Assembly (NCBI RefSeq): GCF_002288635.1
Contig: NZ_NRSW01000001.1
Span: 4,171,004 to 4,235,003 of the forward strand
Direction of reading: 5' to 3'
Origin: Mucilaginibacter sp. MD40
GTDB taxonomy: Bacteria; Bacteroidota; Bacteroidia; Sphingobacteriales; Sphingobacteriaceae
Length of the DNA: 64,000 bases
The stretch's first letter is position 1, and each line of letters opens with the position of its first letter. Shown here in pieces: positions 44,308 through 54,022 of this stretch. The position numbers and the translations under genes were made by a program. A model generated the notes under the pieces. It made no database searches. It was not told the origin of the DNA and worked only from the letters and a program-made list of their open reading frames with translations.

Positions 44308-44808
44308 ATGACAAACCACGAGATCAACATATCCTTCAAAGAATATAATACTGTTGAAGATTTAAATATATCGGATAAACTGCTTTGCGAAGAAGCCGTT
44401 AAGGCTCTTGAATCATCACATTCGCCCTATTCAAAATTCAAGGTTGGTACCGCAGTATTACTGCAAAGCGGAACCATTTTACATGCCAGCAACCAGGAAA
44501 ATGTGGCCTACCCATCCGGGCTTTGTGCCGAGCGGGTGGCGCTGTTCCATTGGGGAACGGCACATGCCAACGACCCTATTGTGGCTATGGCTGTTACCGC
44601 CCATACCAACGAATTTGAGTTAACAAAGCCCATTACCTCGTGCGGGGCCTGCCTGCAGGTAATGGCCGAATGTGAGAAAAGGCAACATCAACCTTTCAGA
44701 ATATTGTTACATTGCAGTAATGGTCCAATTTGGGAGGTTAATGGTGTACAAAGCTTTTTGCCTTTCATGTTTTTTGAGGACCGACTTATACAACAACCAT
44801 TACTATGA
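44308..44808 (+). CDS. cdd: Cytidine deaminase
   Basis: A 166-residue zinc deaminase. The zinc/catalytic motif CAERVALF (C ligand and catalytic E) and the CGACLQVMAE cysteine pair are intact, and SPYSKFKVGTAVL matches the family's substrate-binding N-terminus. ATG 44308 is preferred; an in-frame start at 44194 would run through the parE terminator. The stop overlaps the next gene's ATG by 4 bases. Confidence 0.93.
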   Translation: MTNHEINISFKEYNTVEDLNISDKLLCEEAVKALESSHSPYSKFKVGTAVLLQSGTILHASNQENVAYPSGLCAERVALFHWGTAHANDPIVAMAVTAHTNEFELTKPITSCGACLQVMAECEKRQHQPFRILLHCSNGPIWEVNGVQSFLPFMFFEDRLIQQPLL

Positions 44809-45461
44809 AAAAATTAATTCTGCTTTTTGTACTTGCACTGGCAAGCTTAGGTGCCTACGCCCAGAAAGGCTTTCCGTTTGATAACGAGATCCGCGATTTT
44901 AAACACGAGGATAGCCTAAAATTTCCACCTAAAAACGGCATTCTTTTTATCGGCAGTTCATCCATCCGGAAATGGACGGACCTGGAACAACGCTTCGCCG
45001 ACAAACCCATCATTCGCCGTGGCGTTGGCGGTTGTACTATTGAACAACTGGTTAACTATTACATGCCTTACATTATGTACCCATACCACCCGCGTAAAAT
45101 ATTTATTTACGCCGGCGAAAATGATATAGCCGCAGGCAAAAGCGGGGAGTTTACAGCACGTGAGTTTTACCAGCTATGGGCCATGATCAAACAAAACCTG
45201 CCCAATGCCGAGATTTATTACCTATCTATAAAACAAAGCCCCAGCCGTGCTAAGTTCCTGCCTGAGGTACTTAGAGCTAACAGCCTTATTAAAGCGTTCA
45301 TCAAAGGCAAACGCAAAACCCATTTTGTGGATGTAACTACAGTAATACTTGACCCCAACACGCAAAAACCTGATGCCAGCCTCTTTGAAAGCGATATGCT
45401 GCATTTGAACAGTAAAGGCTATGACAAGTGGCAGGCGGTACTTACGCCTTTGGTTAAATAA
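44805..45461 (+). CDS. SGNH/GDSL-family esterase, secreted
   Basis: A 218-residue exported hydrolase with signal peptide ending GAYAQ. Family blocks are visible: FIGSSSIRKW (catalytic serine), GVGGCTIEQL (oxyanion glycine), YAGENDIAAGKSG (asparagine) and DMLHLNSKGYDKW (Asp/His of the triad). It probably deacylates a carbohydrate or lipid substrate. It is translationally coupled to cdd (ATGA overlap). Confidence 0.9.
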   Translation: MKKLILLFVLALASLGAYAQKGFPFDNEIRDFKHEDSLKFPPKNGILFIGSSSIRKWTDLEQRFADKPIIRRGVGGCTIEQLVNYYMPYIMYPYHPRKIFIYAGENDIAAGKSGEFTAREFYQLWAMIKQNLPNAEIYYLSIKQSPSRAKFLPEVLRANSLIKAFIKGKRKTHFVDVTTVILDPNTQKPDASLFESDMLHLNSKGYDKWQAVLTPLVK

Positions 45462-45471
45462 ACTAATTGAT

Positions 45472-45556
45472 GTCATTGCGAGGTACGAAGCAATCTTACA
45501 CTACAAGCATTCATGCAACACGCCTGTGAGATTGCCACACTATCCCTCGCAATGAC
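45472..45556. repeat. Dispersed palindromic repeat, copy B
   Basis: Starts GTCATTGCGAGG and ends CCTCGCAATGAC with AAGCAATCT / AGATTGCCAC inside, the same element as at 30734 and 51853. It lies just after the SGNH hydrolase gene. Confidence 0.8.
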
Positions 45557-45576
45557 ACTATATTTCCCTAAAACAG

Positions 45577-45596
45577 AAAAGCCCCTTTACAGGGGC
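45577..45596 (-). terminator. Terminator after the NTF2-like gene
   Basis: GCCCC / GGGGC stem with a 6-base loop, followed on the minus strand by TTTT. It lies 28 bases after the minus-strand stop. Confidence 0.65.
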
Positions 45597-45624
45597 CCAT
45601 CTCACACTAAACACTAAAATAAAA

Positions 45625-46050
45625 CTATTTGAAAACGCTGTAAACGTTGGTTATTTTCCAGCCTTTGCCGGTGTTGGCTATGGTTACGTAATTGCTGCGT
45701 GTAAAGTCGTGATATTTCATATCAACTTTTACTACCGCTATATTCAGGTTGCTTTCAACCACCTCTGTGTTAGTGGTGCAGGTCTGTTCAACGTTTTTTT
45801 CTGCTTTTAAAAAGTCGGTCATTTGCTTTTTATCAAAGCTCATTATAGTGTTGCCGCGCAACATGTTAAACTTGGCCGAAGGATCAACCACCTGGTTTAG
45901 TCCGTCAACTTTGCCGCGCGTCATGGCATCAAGATATACGTTTATGGCATGTACACGTGTAAGGTTTGCGGTAGGTTCATCGGCGGCTTTTGCAAAGCTG
46001 CAGGTAATTAACAAGGCTAATGCTATGGTTACTGATTTTAAGGTTTTCAT
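45625..46050 (-). CDS. Secreted NTF2-like (lumazine-binding-like) protein
   Basis: A 141-residue exported protein: signal peptide ending AKA, then a single NTF2-like fold (LTRVHAINVYLDAMTRGKVD, then DMKYHDFTRSNYVTIANTG and WKITNVYSVFK). Such small periplasmic proteins are common in Bacteroidota and have no agreed function. Confidence 0.78.
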   Translation of the reverse strand: MKTLKSVTIALALLITCSFAKAADEPTANLTRVHAINVYLDAMTRGKVDGLNQVVDPSAKFNMLRGNTIMSFDKKQMTDFLKAEKNVEQTCTTNTEVVESNLNIAVVKVDMKYHDFTRSNYVTIANTGKGWKITNVYSVFK

Positions 46051-46190
46051 GGTATTGATTTTTTTGATTTGAAGATTGTTTATTTATCTATAAGATGCAA
46101 TAACCATATCGCGCGTTACAGCCTGAAATGTTAAAACGGCTCATTTAACAAACATTTAACATTTGGCGCTTCAAAAGATATCTTTGATAC

Positions 46191-46706
46191 ATGATCGATT
46201 ACACCACCATTATACACCAATACGGAGAAAACGGTGAGAAGACCGGTTGGACGTATGTAATGGTTCCGTTTGATGTGGCGCAGGAGATATTACCCGGCAA
46301 CAAGAAGGCCATGCGTGTGTGCGGATGGCTTGATGATCTGCCTGTTTCAGGCATGGCCTTACTCCCTGCCGGCGAGGGCGATTTTATACTGGCGTTACGT
46401 GCAGAAATACGAAAAGCTCTGCGTAAAGAAAAAGGTGCTATGCTCCGTTTAAGGCTGGAACATGACAAGGACTTTAAACTGGAAATGCCGGCCGACCTGC
46501 AGGAATGTTTTGAGTATGAACAACCTGAAGCACTTGCTTGGTTTTATAGCCTGTCTAAATCGCACCAGGGTTATTTCTTTAAGTGGATAAATGGTGCCAA
46601 AACCGAACAAACACGCGCTAACCGCATAGCGGCTACCATTAACGCAGCTAACCAGCGTATGGATTACGGGGCAATGATAAGGGAATTGAAAAAATTGAGG
46701 GAGTGA
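46191..46706 (+). CDS. DUF1905 / YdeI (OmpD-associated) family protein
   Basis: A 171-residue cytoplasmic protein. The first ~95 residues match DUF1905 (TYVMVPFDVA, VCGWLDDLPVSG, then ALRKEKGAMLRLRLEHD). The rest matches the YdeI/OmpD-associated domain (FYSLSKSHQGYFFKWINGAK, then RANRIAATI). The family's function is not defined. Confidence 0.8.
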   Translation: MIDYTTIIHQYGENGEKTGWTYVMVPFDVAQEILPGNKKAMRVCGWLDDLPVSGMALLPAGEGDFILALRAEIRKALRKEKGAMLRLRLEHDKDFKLEMPADLQECFEYEQPEALAWFYSLSKSHQGYFFKWINGAKTEQTRANRIAATINAANQRMDYGAMIRELKKLRE

Positions 46707-46716
46707 CAATTTAAAT

Positions 46717-47064
46717 CATTGCCATCACTTACAAATACCGTTGCCTAAAGGCATCGGCAATGATAAAGCAATCCCAAAAGAACAAGTTAGATTATATTAA
46801 TATCATTAATTTCTGTCAATGGGTTACAGGCAATCCTATGGAACCAAGATAGGAACATACCCAATCATTGCTGTTGACTTCAGTCAACGGATTACAAAGC
46901 AGTACTGAAAAGATCAAGTTAGCATATCCCAATCATTGCCGTTGGCATCAGCCAACGGATCACAAAGCAGTACTAAGGAAACTCAATTACAACAAGCCCA
47001 ATCATTACCGTTGGCTTCAGCCAACGGATCACTTACAAACACCGTTGCCTGAAGGCAACGGCAA
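46717..47064. repeat. Intergenic array of hairpin-containing repeats
   Basis: Three units of 68-70 bases start at 46862, 46930 and 46999. Each begins CAATCATT, continues with a hairpin such as CCGTTGGCTTCAGCCAACGG and, in the first two, with ACAAAGCAGTACT. Both array ends (near 46733 and 47041) hold a related hairpin, CCGTTGCCTGAAGGCAACGG in its cleanest form. It fills most of the 499-base gap before parC. Confidence 0.8.
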
Positions 47065-47205
47065 TGAGAAATCAGCCTGTAAAAAGTCGAAGCCTTGCAA
47101 ATCAATAAAGTGTTAAAATGTGCATAAAATATGCTAATTCGCACCTTATCATATCTGCACATTCTCTTATCTTTACCCATCCGCATTAATTTTATAGCTG
47201 TATAA

Positions 47206-49947
47206 ATGAGCGAAGATATTAGCCACACTGATACTCCCGAAAACAACGAAGATAACGTACTTCATAATGTAACCTCACTCAACGGGTTATACGAAAATTG
47301 GTTCCTGGATTATGCCTCTTATGTAATTCTTGACCGTGCCGTGCCGCACATTAACGACGGCCTAAAACCCGTGCAGCGCCGTATATTACACTCGCTGAAA
47401 GAGATGGACGATGGCCGCTATAACAAAGCCGCCAACGTTATTGGTAACACTATGAAGTACCACCCGCATGGCGATGCCTCCATTGGCGATGCCATGGTAC
47501 AGATAGGACAGAAAAACCTGCTGATAGATTGCCAGGGTAACTGGGGTGACCCCATAACCGGCGACTCCGCAGCGGCACCGCGTTATATTGAGGCCAGGCT
47601 TTCAAAATTTGCACTGGATGTAGTGTTCAATCCTGACACTACGGTTTGGCAGGCCAGTTATGATGGCCGTAACCGCGAGCCTATTACCCTTCCGGTTAAG
47701 TTCCCTTTATTGTTGGCGCAGGGTGCCGAAGGTATTGCCGTAGGCTTGGCTACCAAGATTTTGCCACATAATTTTGTGGAACTACTGGATGCTTCGGTCG
47801 GCGTATTGCGTGGCGAACGCCCGAATTTATTTCCGGATTTCCCTACTGGTGGCATGGCTGACGTATCTGCTTACAATGACGGGCAGCGCGGCGGCAAAGT
47901 GCGTGTACGCGCCAAAATTATCGAGCGTGACAAAAAAACACTGATCATTAATGAGATACCTTTTAGTACTACCACCGGCAGCTTAATTGATAGCGTAATA
48001 TCGGCTAACGACAAGGGTAAGATCAAGATCAAGAAAATAGAAGATAACACCGCCAAGGATGTAGAGATTGTAGTGCACCTCGCGCCGGGTATTTCTCCCG
48101 ATGTTACCATCGATGCTCTTTACGCATTTACCGACTGTGAGGTTTCCATATCGCCCAACACCTGCGTAATACAGGACGATAAGCCACGCTTTATGAGCGT
48201 GAACGATATGCTTACCGAAAGCACACACTTTACCAAGGACCTGCTGAAACAGGAGCTGGAGATAAAGCTGAAAGAGCTGATGGAAAAGATATTCTTTAGC
48301 TCACTGTTAAAGATATTTATACAGGAAGGGATGTATAAACACCCCGACTATGAAAGCTCTACAGATTTTGAAACGGTGGTTGGTGTGCTTAATCGCTTAT
48401 TCGAGCCGTTTTTCCCTCAATTCTATCGCCCCATTACGCCTGAGGATTATAAAAAGCTCATTGATAAGCCAATGAGCAGCATCACCCGCTTTGACGTAAA
48501 GAAAACGGATGAACAGATCAAAAATCTCGAGGCGGAAATAAAAACAGTTAAGCACCATCTTAAGCACCTGGTTGATTATACCATTGCCTGGTTTGAAAAA
48601 CTGAAAGAGAAATACGGTAAAGGCCGAGAACGTAAAACCGAACTACGCACTTTTGACCGTGTTGAAGCGGCGCAGGTTGCGTTGGCAAATGTTAAGCTTT
48701 ATGTAAACAGAGTCGACGGCTTTATCGGCTCCGGCTTAAAGAAAGACGAGAATGTAGAACTCATTGGCGAATGCTCTGATATTGACGACATTATCGTGTT
48801 CCGTAATGATGGCCGCTTTATTGTAACCAGAATGCAGGATAAAGTTTTCGTAGGTAAGGATATTGTACACGTAGCCGTTTTCAAGAAAAACGACGAGCGC
48901 ACCGTATACAACATGATCTACAAGGATGGGCAAAGCGGTGTAGCTTATATTAAACGTTTCTCGGTTACCGGTATCACGCGTGATAAGGAGTATGACCTCA
49001 CCAAAGGCTCAAAAGGCTCCAAAGTATTGTACTTCACTGCCAACCCTAACGGTGAGGCCGAAGTAGTGAACGTGCAGCTGAAACCTCATTCCAAACTTAA
49101 AAAGCTCCAGTTTGATGAAGATTTCGCGCAGATAGCTATCAAGGGCCGCGCCTCAATGGGTAATATCGTTACCAAATATCCTATCAAAAAGGTTTTACTG
49201 AAAAGCAAGGGTATTTCTACCCTTGCCGGCAGAAAAATATGGTACGATGATATCCTGAAACGCCTCAATGCCGATGGGCGCGGCAAATACCTGGGCGAGT
49301 TTGATGGCGACGATCGCATCCTTACCGTGATGGCTAACGGCGTTTACGAGCTTACCAGTTTCGATCTCAATAACCACTTTGATGATAAGATGATCCTGAT
49401 CGAGAAATATGACCCTGCTAAAGTATTCGCGGTGGTACATTATGACGGGAAATCTAAGAATTACATGGTAAAACGCTTTGTGTTCGAGGCAATAGCTATA
49501 GGTAAACAATCCGGCATCATCAGTGATGAGAGTGGTTCTAAACTGGTCATTATATCCGGCGCGGCACAGCCGGTGGTTAAGGTAGAGCAATTAAAGGGCA
49601 AAACCGCAGTAGAAGAAACGGTAGAGCTTAACCTTACCGATCTGATAGATGTTAAAGGGATGAAAGCGATGGGTAACCGCCTGTCGGTACACCAGGTAAA
49701 AGCTGTTGAGCTGATTGCCGAACATGATGATGAGGAAGACGTACCCGACCCTGCACCCGATTCTGTTGAAGATACCGAGATCATCATTACCCCTGAAGAA
49801 AAAGAGGTAAAAGACGCGGCTCCCGTAACTGAGGAGACCGAAAGTAGTCCTGAGCCGGCAGAGCAGCCCAAGAAAAAAATAGACCTGGAAATCACCAATC
49901 CGGACGATATAGATATAGATGATAAAGGCCAGTTAGGATTATTTTAA
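47206..49947 (+). CDS. parC: DNA topoisomerase IV subunit A
   Basis: A 913-residue type IIA topoisomerase cleavage subunit. LKPVQRRILHSLKEMDDGRY, KYHPHGDASIGDAMV and DSAAAPRYIEARLS mark the winged-helix core with the catalytic tyrosine in PRYIEAR. The C-terminal domain follows, with a very acidic tail after about residue 845, ending in DIDDKGQLGLF. The counterpart ParE is at 42264. Quinolone-resistance determining residues cannot be judged without alignment. Confidence 0.92.
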   Translation: MSEDISHTDTPENNEDNVLHNVTSLNGLYENWFLDYASYVILDRAVPHINDGLKPVQRRILHSLKEMDDGRYNKAANVIGNTMKYHPHGDASIGDAMVQIGQKNLLIDCQGNWGDPITGDSAAAPRYIEARLSKFALDVVFNPDTTVWQASYDGRNREPITLPVKFPLLLAQGAEGIAVGLATKILPHNFVELLDASVGVLRGERPNLFPDFPTGGMADVSAYNDGQRGGKVRVRAKIIERDKKTLIINEIPFSTTTGSLIDSVISANDKGKIKIKKIEDNTAKDVEIVVHLAPGISPDVTIDALYAFTDCEVSISPNTCVIQDDKPRFMSVNDMLTESTHFTKDLLKQELEIKLKELMEKIFFSSLLKIFIQEGMYKHPDYESSTDFETVVGVLNRLFEPFFPQFYRPITPEDYKKLIDKPMSSITRFDVKKTDEQIKNLEAEIKTVKHHLKHLVDYTIAWFEKLKEKYGKGRERKTELRTFDRVEAAQVALANVKLYVNRVDGFIGSGLKKDENVELIGECSDIDDIIVFRNDGRFIVTRMQDKVFVGKDIVHVAVFKKNDERTVYNMIYKDGQSGVAYIKRFSVTGITRDKEYDLTKGSKGSKVLYFTANPNGEAEVVNVQLKPHSKLKKLQFDEDFAQIAIKGRASMGNIVTKYPIKKVLLKSKGISTLAGRKIWYDDILKRLNADGRGKYLGEFDGDDRILTVMANGVYELTSFDLNNHFDDKMILIEKYDPAKVFAVVHYDGKSKNYMVKRFVFEAIAIGKQSGIISDESGSKLVIISGAAQPVVKVEQLKGKTAVEETVELNLTDLIDVKGMKAMGNRLSVHQVKAVELIAEHDDEEDVPDPAPDSVEDTEIIITPEEKEVKDAAPVTEETESSPEPAEQPKKKIDLEITNPDDIDIDDKGQLGLF

Positions 49948-49959
49948 ACTAAATTATAT

Positions 49960-51798
49960 ATGCTGAAACGTATTGTACTATGTGCCATGCTTGCTTTTGC
50001 CGGCAGCGTCACTTCTATCGCTCAAACTGCTACTCACACATTCGCCCTGGGTGATAAAGACTTTTTACTGGATGGAAAACCGCTGCAAATGATATCCGGC
50101 GAAATGCATTATGAGCGCATTCCGCGCGAATACTGGCGCGAGCGTATCAAAATGGCCAAAGCAATGGGGCTTAATACTATTGGCACCTATGTTTTTTGGA
50201 ACGCTCATGAGCCTTTACAGGGGCATTATGATTTTACCGGTAACAATGATGTGGCCGAATTTGTACGCATATGCAAGGAAGAAGGTATGTGGGTAATTAT
50301 GCGCCCCAGCCCTTATGCCTGTGCGGAATGGGAATTTGGCGGCTACCCATGGTGGCTGCTTAAAGACCGGAACATGAAGGTCCGCAGCAAAGAGCCCTCT
50401 TTTATCAATGCTTATCGTGCTTATATGATGGAGGTGGGTAAACAATTAGCCGCACTCCAGGTGAACCACGGTGGTAATATCCTGATGGTGCAGATAGAAA
50501 ACGAGTACGGCTCATACAGTAACGACAAAGAATACCTGGCACAAAACGAAAAGATCTTTAGGGATGCCGGTTTTGATGGTTTGCTGTTTACCTGCGATGG
50601 ACCAAGCCAGATGCCTGCCGGCTACCTACCCGGTTTTTTACCTGCCGTAAACGGCGAGGATAACCCGGCCAAGGTTAAAGAACTCATCAACAAGTATCAT
50701 AATGGTAAAGGGCCTTATTACATAGCTGAATGGTACCCGGGCTGGTTTGATAGCTGGGGCAAACCGCACAGCGGGAGTAATGCCGATGAGGATGCTAAAA
50801 AGCTGGATGAGGTATTAGCGGCAGGTATATCTATTAACATGTATATGTTTCATGGCGGTACCACGCGCGATTTTATGAATGGTGCCAATATGAGCCGTAA
50901 CGAGCCCTATTCGCCGCAAACCTCCAGCTATGATTATGACGCACCATTGAACGAAGCAGGCGACCCTACACCAAAATTCTACAAGCTGCGCGATGTAATT
51001 GCCAAACATTTACCGGCAGGGCAAACCTTACCGGAGATACCGCAAAAACGCCGTCGCACCTATGCGCTGGAAGTAACAAAGGTTTCGGGCGTGGCTAATT
51101 TGTTCAATAACCTTGGCCTGCCTACAGAAAGCGAACACCCTAGGAGCTTTGAGGATCTTGACCAGGGCTATGGCCTGGTGCTTTACCGTACTACTTTAGC
51201 GAATGCTTCAAACGGCCTGCTTAAAATTAAACAATTGAGAGATTACGCTACTGTTTATGTGAATGGTAAACGCTTAGCCGTTTTAGACAGACGCCTGGGC
51301 CAGGATTCGGTACAATTAGCGGGTGTTAGCCCCAACAGTACCCTGGATATTTTGGTAGAGAACAATGGCCGTATTAACTATGGTCCTTATTTAACCGATA
51401 ACCGCAAAGGTATAACCGAAGCGGTAATCCTTAACGGGCAGGAATTGCTGGGCTGGAAGATGTATAAATTCCCGCTTAACAGCACATCGGGCTTTAAATA
51501 TATCACATCACATGGAGAGGCTATACAACAACCGGTATTATACCGGGGTACTTTTTCGTTACGCGGTGTGGGTGATACCTACCTGGATATGCGCGCGTTT
51601 GGTAAAGGTATAGCATTTGTTAACGGACATAACTTAGGCAAATACTGGTATATCGGCCCCCAGCAAACCTTGTTTGTACCGGCTGCATGGCTCAAAAAAG
51701 GCACCAATGAGATCGTGATATTTGATGAGCTGCATAATACAGATGTCAAAGAGATCACCACCATTGACCACCCAATATTGAACGAATTACATAAATAA
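49960..51798 (+). CDS. Beta-galactosidase, glycoside hydrolase family 35
   Basis: A 612-residue secreted enzyme with signal peptide ending SIAQ. The GH35 TIM barrel shows GEMHYERIPREYWRERI, FWNAHEP, QIENEYGSY (acid/base glutamate) and YIAEWYPGWFDSWG (nucleophile glutamate). Two jelly-roll domains follow; YVNGKRLAVLDR and VNGHNLGKYWYIGPQ are typical. It removes terminal galactose from oligo- or polysaccharides. It lies 12 bases after parC; this may reflect compaction and not shared function. Confidence 0.94.
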   Translation: MLKRIVLCAMLAFAGSVTSIAQTATHTFALGDKDFLLDGKPLQMISGEMHYERIPREYWRERIKMAKAMGLNTIGTYVFWNAHEPLQGHYDFTGNNDVAEFVRICKEEGMWVIMRPSPYACAEWEFGGYPWWLLKDRNMKVRSKEPSFINAYRAYMMEVGKQLAALQVNHGGNILMVQIENEYGSYSNDKEYLAQNEKIFRDAGFDGLLFTCDGPSQMPAGYLPGFLPAVNGEDNPAKVKELINKYHNGKGPYYIAEWYPGWFDSWGKPHSGSNADEDAKKLDEVLAAGISINMYMFHGGTTRDFMNGANMSRNEPYSPQTSSYDYDAPLNEAGDPTPKFYKLRDVIAKHLPAGQTLPEIPQKRRRTYALEVTKVSGVANLFNNLGLPTESEHPRSFEDLDQGYGLVLYRTTLANASNGLLKIKQLRDYATVYVNGKRLAVLDRRLGQDSVQLAGVSPNSTLDILVENNGRINYGPYLTDNRKGITEAVILNGQELLGWKMYKFPLNSTSGFKYITSHGEAIQQPVLYRGTFSLRGVGDTYLDMRAFGKGIAFVNGHNLGKYWYIGPQQTLFVPAAWLKKGTNEIVIFDELHNTDVKEITTIDHPILNELHK

Positions 51799-51805
51799 AC
51801 ACTTA

Positions 51806-51843
51806 AAAACAAGAAGAGCCGCATATGCGGCTCTTCTTGTTTT
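51806..51843. terminator. Bidirectional intrinsic terminator
   Basis: Perfect 38-base palindrome with 19-base arms (AAAACAAGAAGAGCCGCAT and its complement), just after the GH35 gene and before the convergent DUF4142 gene. Confidence 0.9.
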
Positions 51844-51852
51844 GCTCTCTGT

Positions 51853-51940
51853 GTCATTGCGAGGAGGAACGGCGAAGCAATCTCATAAGCATGTTAAGGT
51901 GCTTGTTCTGTTAGATTGCCACGCTATCGCTCGCAATGAC
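51853..51940. repeat. Dispersed palindromic repeat, copy C
   Basis: Starts GTCATTGCGAGGAGG and ends ATCGCTCGCAATGAC, the same element as copies A and B. It ends 5 bases before the stop of the DUF4142 gene. Confidence 0.8.
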
Positions 51941-51945
51941 ATATA

Positions 51946-52557
51946 TTATTTTTTCACTGCAGCCTGTGCTTTTTCAGCAGCTTCTAAGTGATGTTGCAGT
52001 ATAGGTACATGTTTGGCGGCAAAGGCTTTAATTTCCGCGTCCTTGCCATCCTGCGCTTCCTTCTTAAACTCTTCGATATCCTCTTTATGGTCTTTAACCA
52101 TGTATTCGGTGTATTTTTTATCGAACTCTGCACCGCTTAGTTTAGCCATATCGTCAACGTCTTTTTGCTTATCGTTTGACAGAATGGCCGGCAGGGTGAT
52201 CACTTTAGTACCTGCCAGCGTTTTTAATTCAGCGTTGGCCTTTGAGTGGTCGTTAACCATCATCATACCAAACTCTTTCACTTGCGGCGATGAAGCTTTT
52301 TGCTGAGCCAGTTTGCCCAACGTAACTTCCAGCATGCCACCATTTGCGGCGTTCACCATAAACTTAGCATCATCCTTGAGTTCAGTAGAATCTTTAGATG
52401 CCAGTTCCTTTTTGTTGCTGTCAATAGCGGCATCGGTACTATTGCTCATTACGCTTTTTGAGCTGTCGGTATCCGCACCGCCTTTGCTTCCATTGCCGCT
52501 ACATGCCGCGGCGGCAATCATAATTGTTCCTAATAGTAATTTTGTTACGTTTTTCAT
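51946..52557 (-). CDS. DUF4142 lipoprotein
   Basis: A 203-residue lipoprotein: lipobox AAAAC with cysteine at residue 19, a Ser/Asp/Gly-rich linker, then a helical DUF4142 domain (FGMMMVNDHSKANAELKTLA, DMAKLSGAEFDKKYTEYMVK, ending HVPILQHHLEAAEKAQ). This ferritin-like helical fold has no proven activity; many members are stress-induced outer-layer proteins. Confidence 0.9.
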   Translation of the reverse strand: MKNVTKLLLGTIMIAAAACSGNGSKGGADTDSSKSVMSNSTDAAIDSNKKELASKDSTELKDDAKFMVNAANGGMLEVTLGKLAQQKASSPQVKEFGMMMVNDHSKANAELKTLAGTKVITLPAILSNDKQKDVDDMAKLSGAEFDKKYTEYMVKDHKEDIEEFKKEAQDGKDAEIKAFAAKHVPILQHHLEAAEKAQAAVKK

Positions 52558-52750
52558 GATAGATTTTTTACTTATTAGTTAACCAACAATTATGCCACGG
52601 AGTTTGCTTAAGTATCAATTTATCAGTCACGCAAATATTTGAATTTAGACTTTATCCCTTTGAGGATAATCTTCTCATTTGCCATGTATACAATCTATTG
52701 TACGCTTCAATTGATGTTGCATGATACCAGACCTTCTCTTATTCGTAAAA

Positions 52751-53827
52751 TCACACATTAAAAGACCTGGTATCAGCTTTATTCTTTAACAAATATTCAA
52801 TAATCCTTTCATGCGGATTAAAGGGCGCCAGCTCATCTAACCCCATGGATTTAATGGCAATTTTAATTAACTCACTTTCGCTTACGCCTACCGATCTCTT
52901 TTGCTTACGCAGAAAGTATTTACCTGCCTCCAGCATTGCTTTTAAGGGTATCAACCCTATCAGTTCGCTGCCGGTGACACGGATGCCGCGTTCATTGGCT
53001 TTCTTGCAAACCTCGTCGAAGGCCACATGTACCGGCGTAACTTCAATGTTGGTTATATTCATGGACACCTGGGCAATGCCGTATTCCTTAATAAACCAGC
53101 CTATCGCCTTAACACTTTTGAGTGAACCGGCGATTCTCTTTAATTTACTGTTATTATCGGTTAGTACTTTACCTGTTATGGGGTCGTTTTCGCGTAAGCT
53201 GCGGCCGCTTTCGCGTACATCAAATGCTATAGCATTGGCTAGTTGGGTAGAGGTGGTATTTAGATTAATATTGTAAGCAACTAAAAAATCGCGTGCACCA
53301 ATAACGGTAGCCCCACGCTTAACGTCATTCTCCGCCGGGCCAAAATCAGGTACCCATTCCGGCTGTTTTATTTTCTTAAAGAAACCTTCGTACTCACCTG
53401 CGCGGATTACAGATAAATTGCTGCGGCTTTTATTAGGCTGTGCATGTTCGTACAAGTAAGCGGGTATCTGCAATTCTTCCCCAACGCGCCTGGCCAGCTT
53501 TACGGCAAATTCTGCTGTTTCTTCCATACTGATATTGGCAATCGGTATCAGCGGACAAACATCTGTAGCGCCCATGCGTGGATGTTCGCCTTTTTGCTTA
53601 CTCATATCAATCAACTCTCCGGCTTTTTTTATGGCCCGAAAAGCGGCCTCTATCACCTGCTCCGGTTCGCCCACAAAGGTTACCACTGTACGGTTGGTGG
53701 CCTTGCCGGGGTCAACATTTAACAAACGTACACCATCCACAGCTTCCACCACATCAGTGATCTGCTTGATAATACCCATGTTTACCCCTTCGCTGAAGTT
53801 GGGTACGCATTCAATTAACTTCTTCAT
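52751..53827 (-). CDS. ftcD: Glutamate formimidoyltransferase
   Basis: A 358-residue enzyme of histidine degradation that moves the formimino group from formiminoglutamate to tetrahydrofolate. LIECVPNFSEGVNMGIIKQI, HPRMGATDVCPLIPI and the catalytic-region AYNINLNTTSTQLANAIA are diagnostic of the FTCD N/C subdomains. The cyclodeaminase domain of the bifunctional form is absent. It lies 195 bases from hutH on the same strand, so the two probably act in one pathway. Confidence 0.95.
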   Translation of the reverse strand: MKKLIECVPNFSEGVNMGIIKQITDVVEAVDGVRLLNVDPGKATNRTVVTFVGEPEQVIEAAFRAIKKAGELIDMSKQKGEHPRMGATDVCPLIPIANISMEETAEFAVKLARRVGEELQIPAYLYEHAQPNKSRSNLSVIRAGEYEGFFKKIKQPEWVPDFGPAENDVKRGATVIGARDFLVAYNINLNTTSTQLANAIAFDVRESGRSLRENDPITGKVLTDNNSKLKRIAGSLKSVKAIGWFIKEYGIAQVSMNITNIEVTPVHVAFDEVCKKANERGIRVTGSELIGLIPLKAMLEAGKYFLRKQKRSVGVSESELIKIAIKSMGLDELAPFNPHERIIEYLLKNKADTRSFNV

Positions 53828-53853
53828 ATTTTGATTCCATTGAGTCAGCTTAT

Positions 53854-53916
53854 GTCATTGCGAGAACGACAAAGCAATCTCATATACATCAATACCTGAC
53901 CATTAAGATTGCTGCC
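53854..53916. repeat. Dispersed palindromic repeat, copy D (truncated)
   Basis: Starts GTCATTGCGAGAACGAC with AAGCAATCTC and later AAGATTGC, but the terminal CTCGCAATGAC is lost. It looks like a decayed copy of the element at 30734, 45472 and 51853. Confidence 0.65.
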
Positions 53917-54022
53917 GCTGCTAATATAACACGGTTACAAAGTTTTCAGAGCTTATAATAAGGGTATATTAAATTAATAGTAGCAAAGGCAGCTTATTGA
54001 ATGCAGTTAATTACCGCAGGTA

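Noticed and set aside
46862-47064. CRISPR array
   Set aside because: Only three units, and they are alike along nearly their whole length, so there are no unique spacers; no cas genes are nearby.
46868-47116. Open reading frame of 82 codons on the plus strand
   Set aside because: It lies entirely in the tandem hairpin repeats and its protein repeats NHCRWHQPTDH-like units; the repeat explains it.
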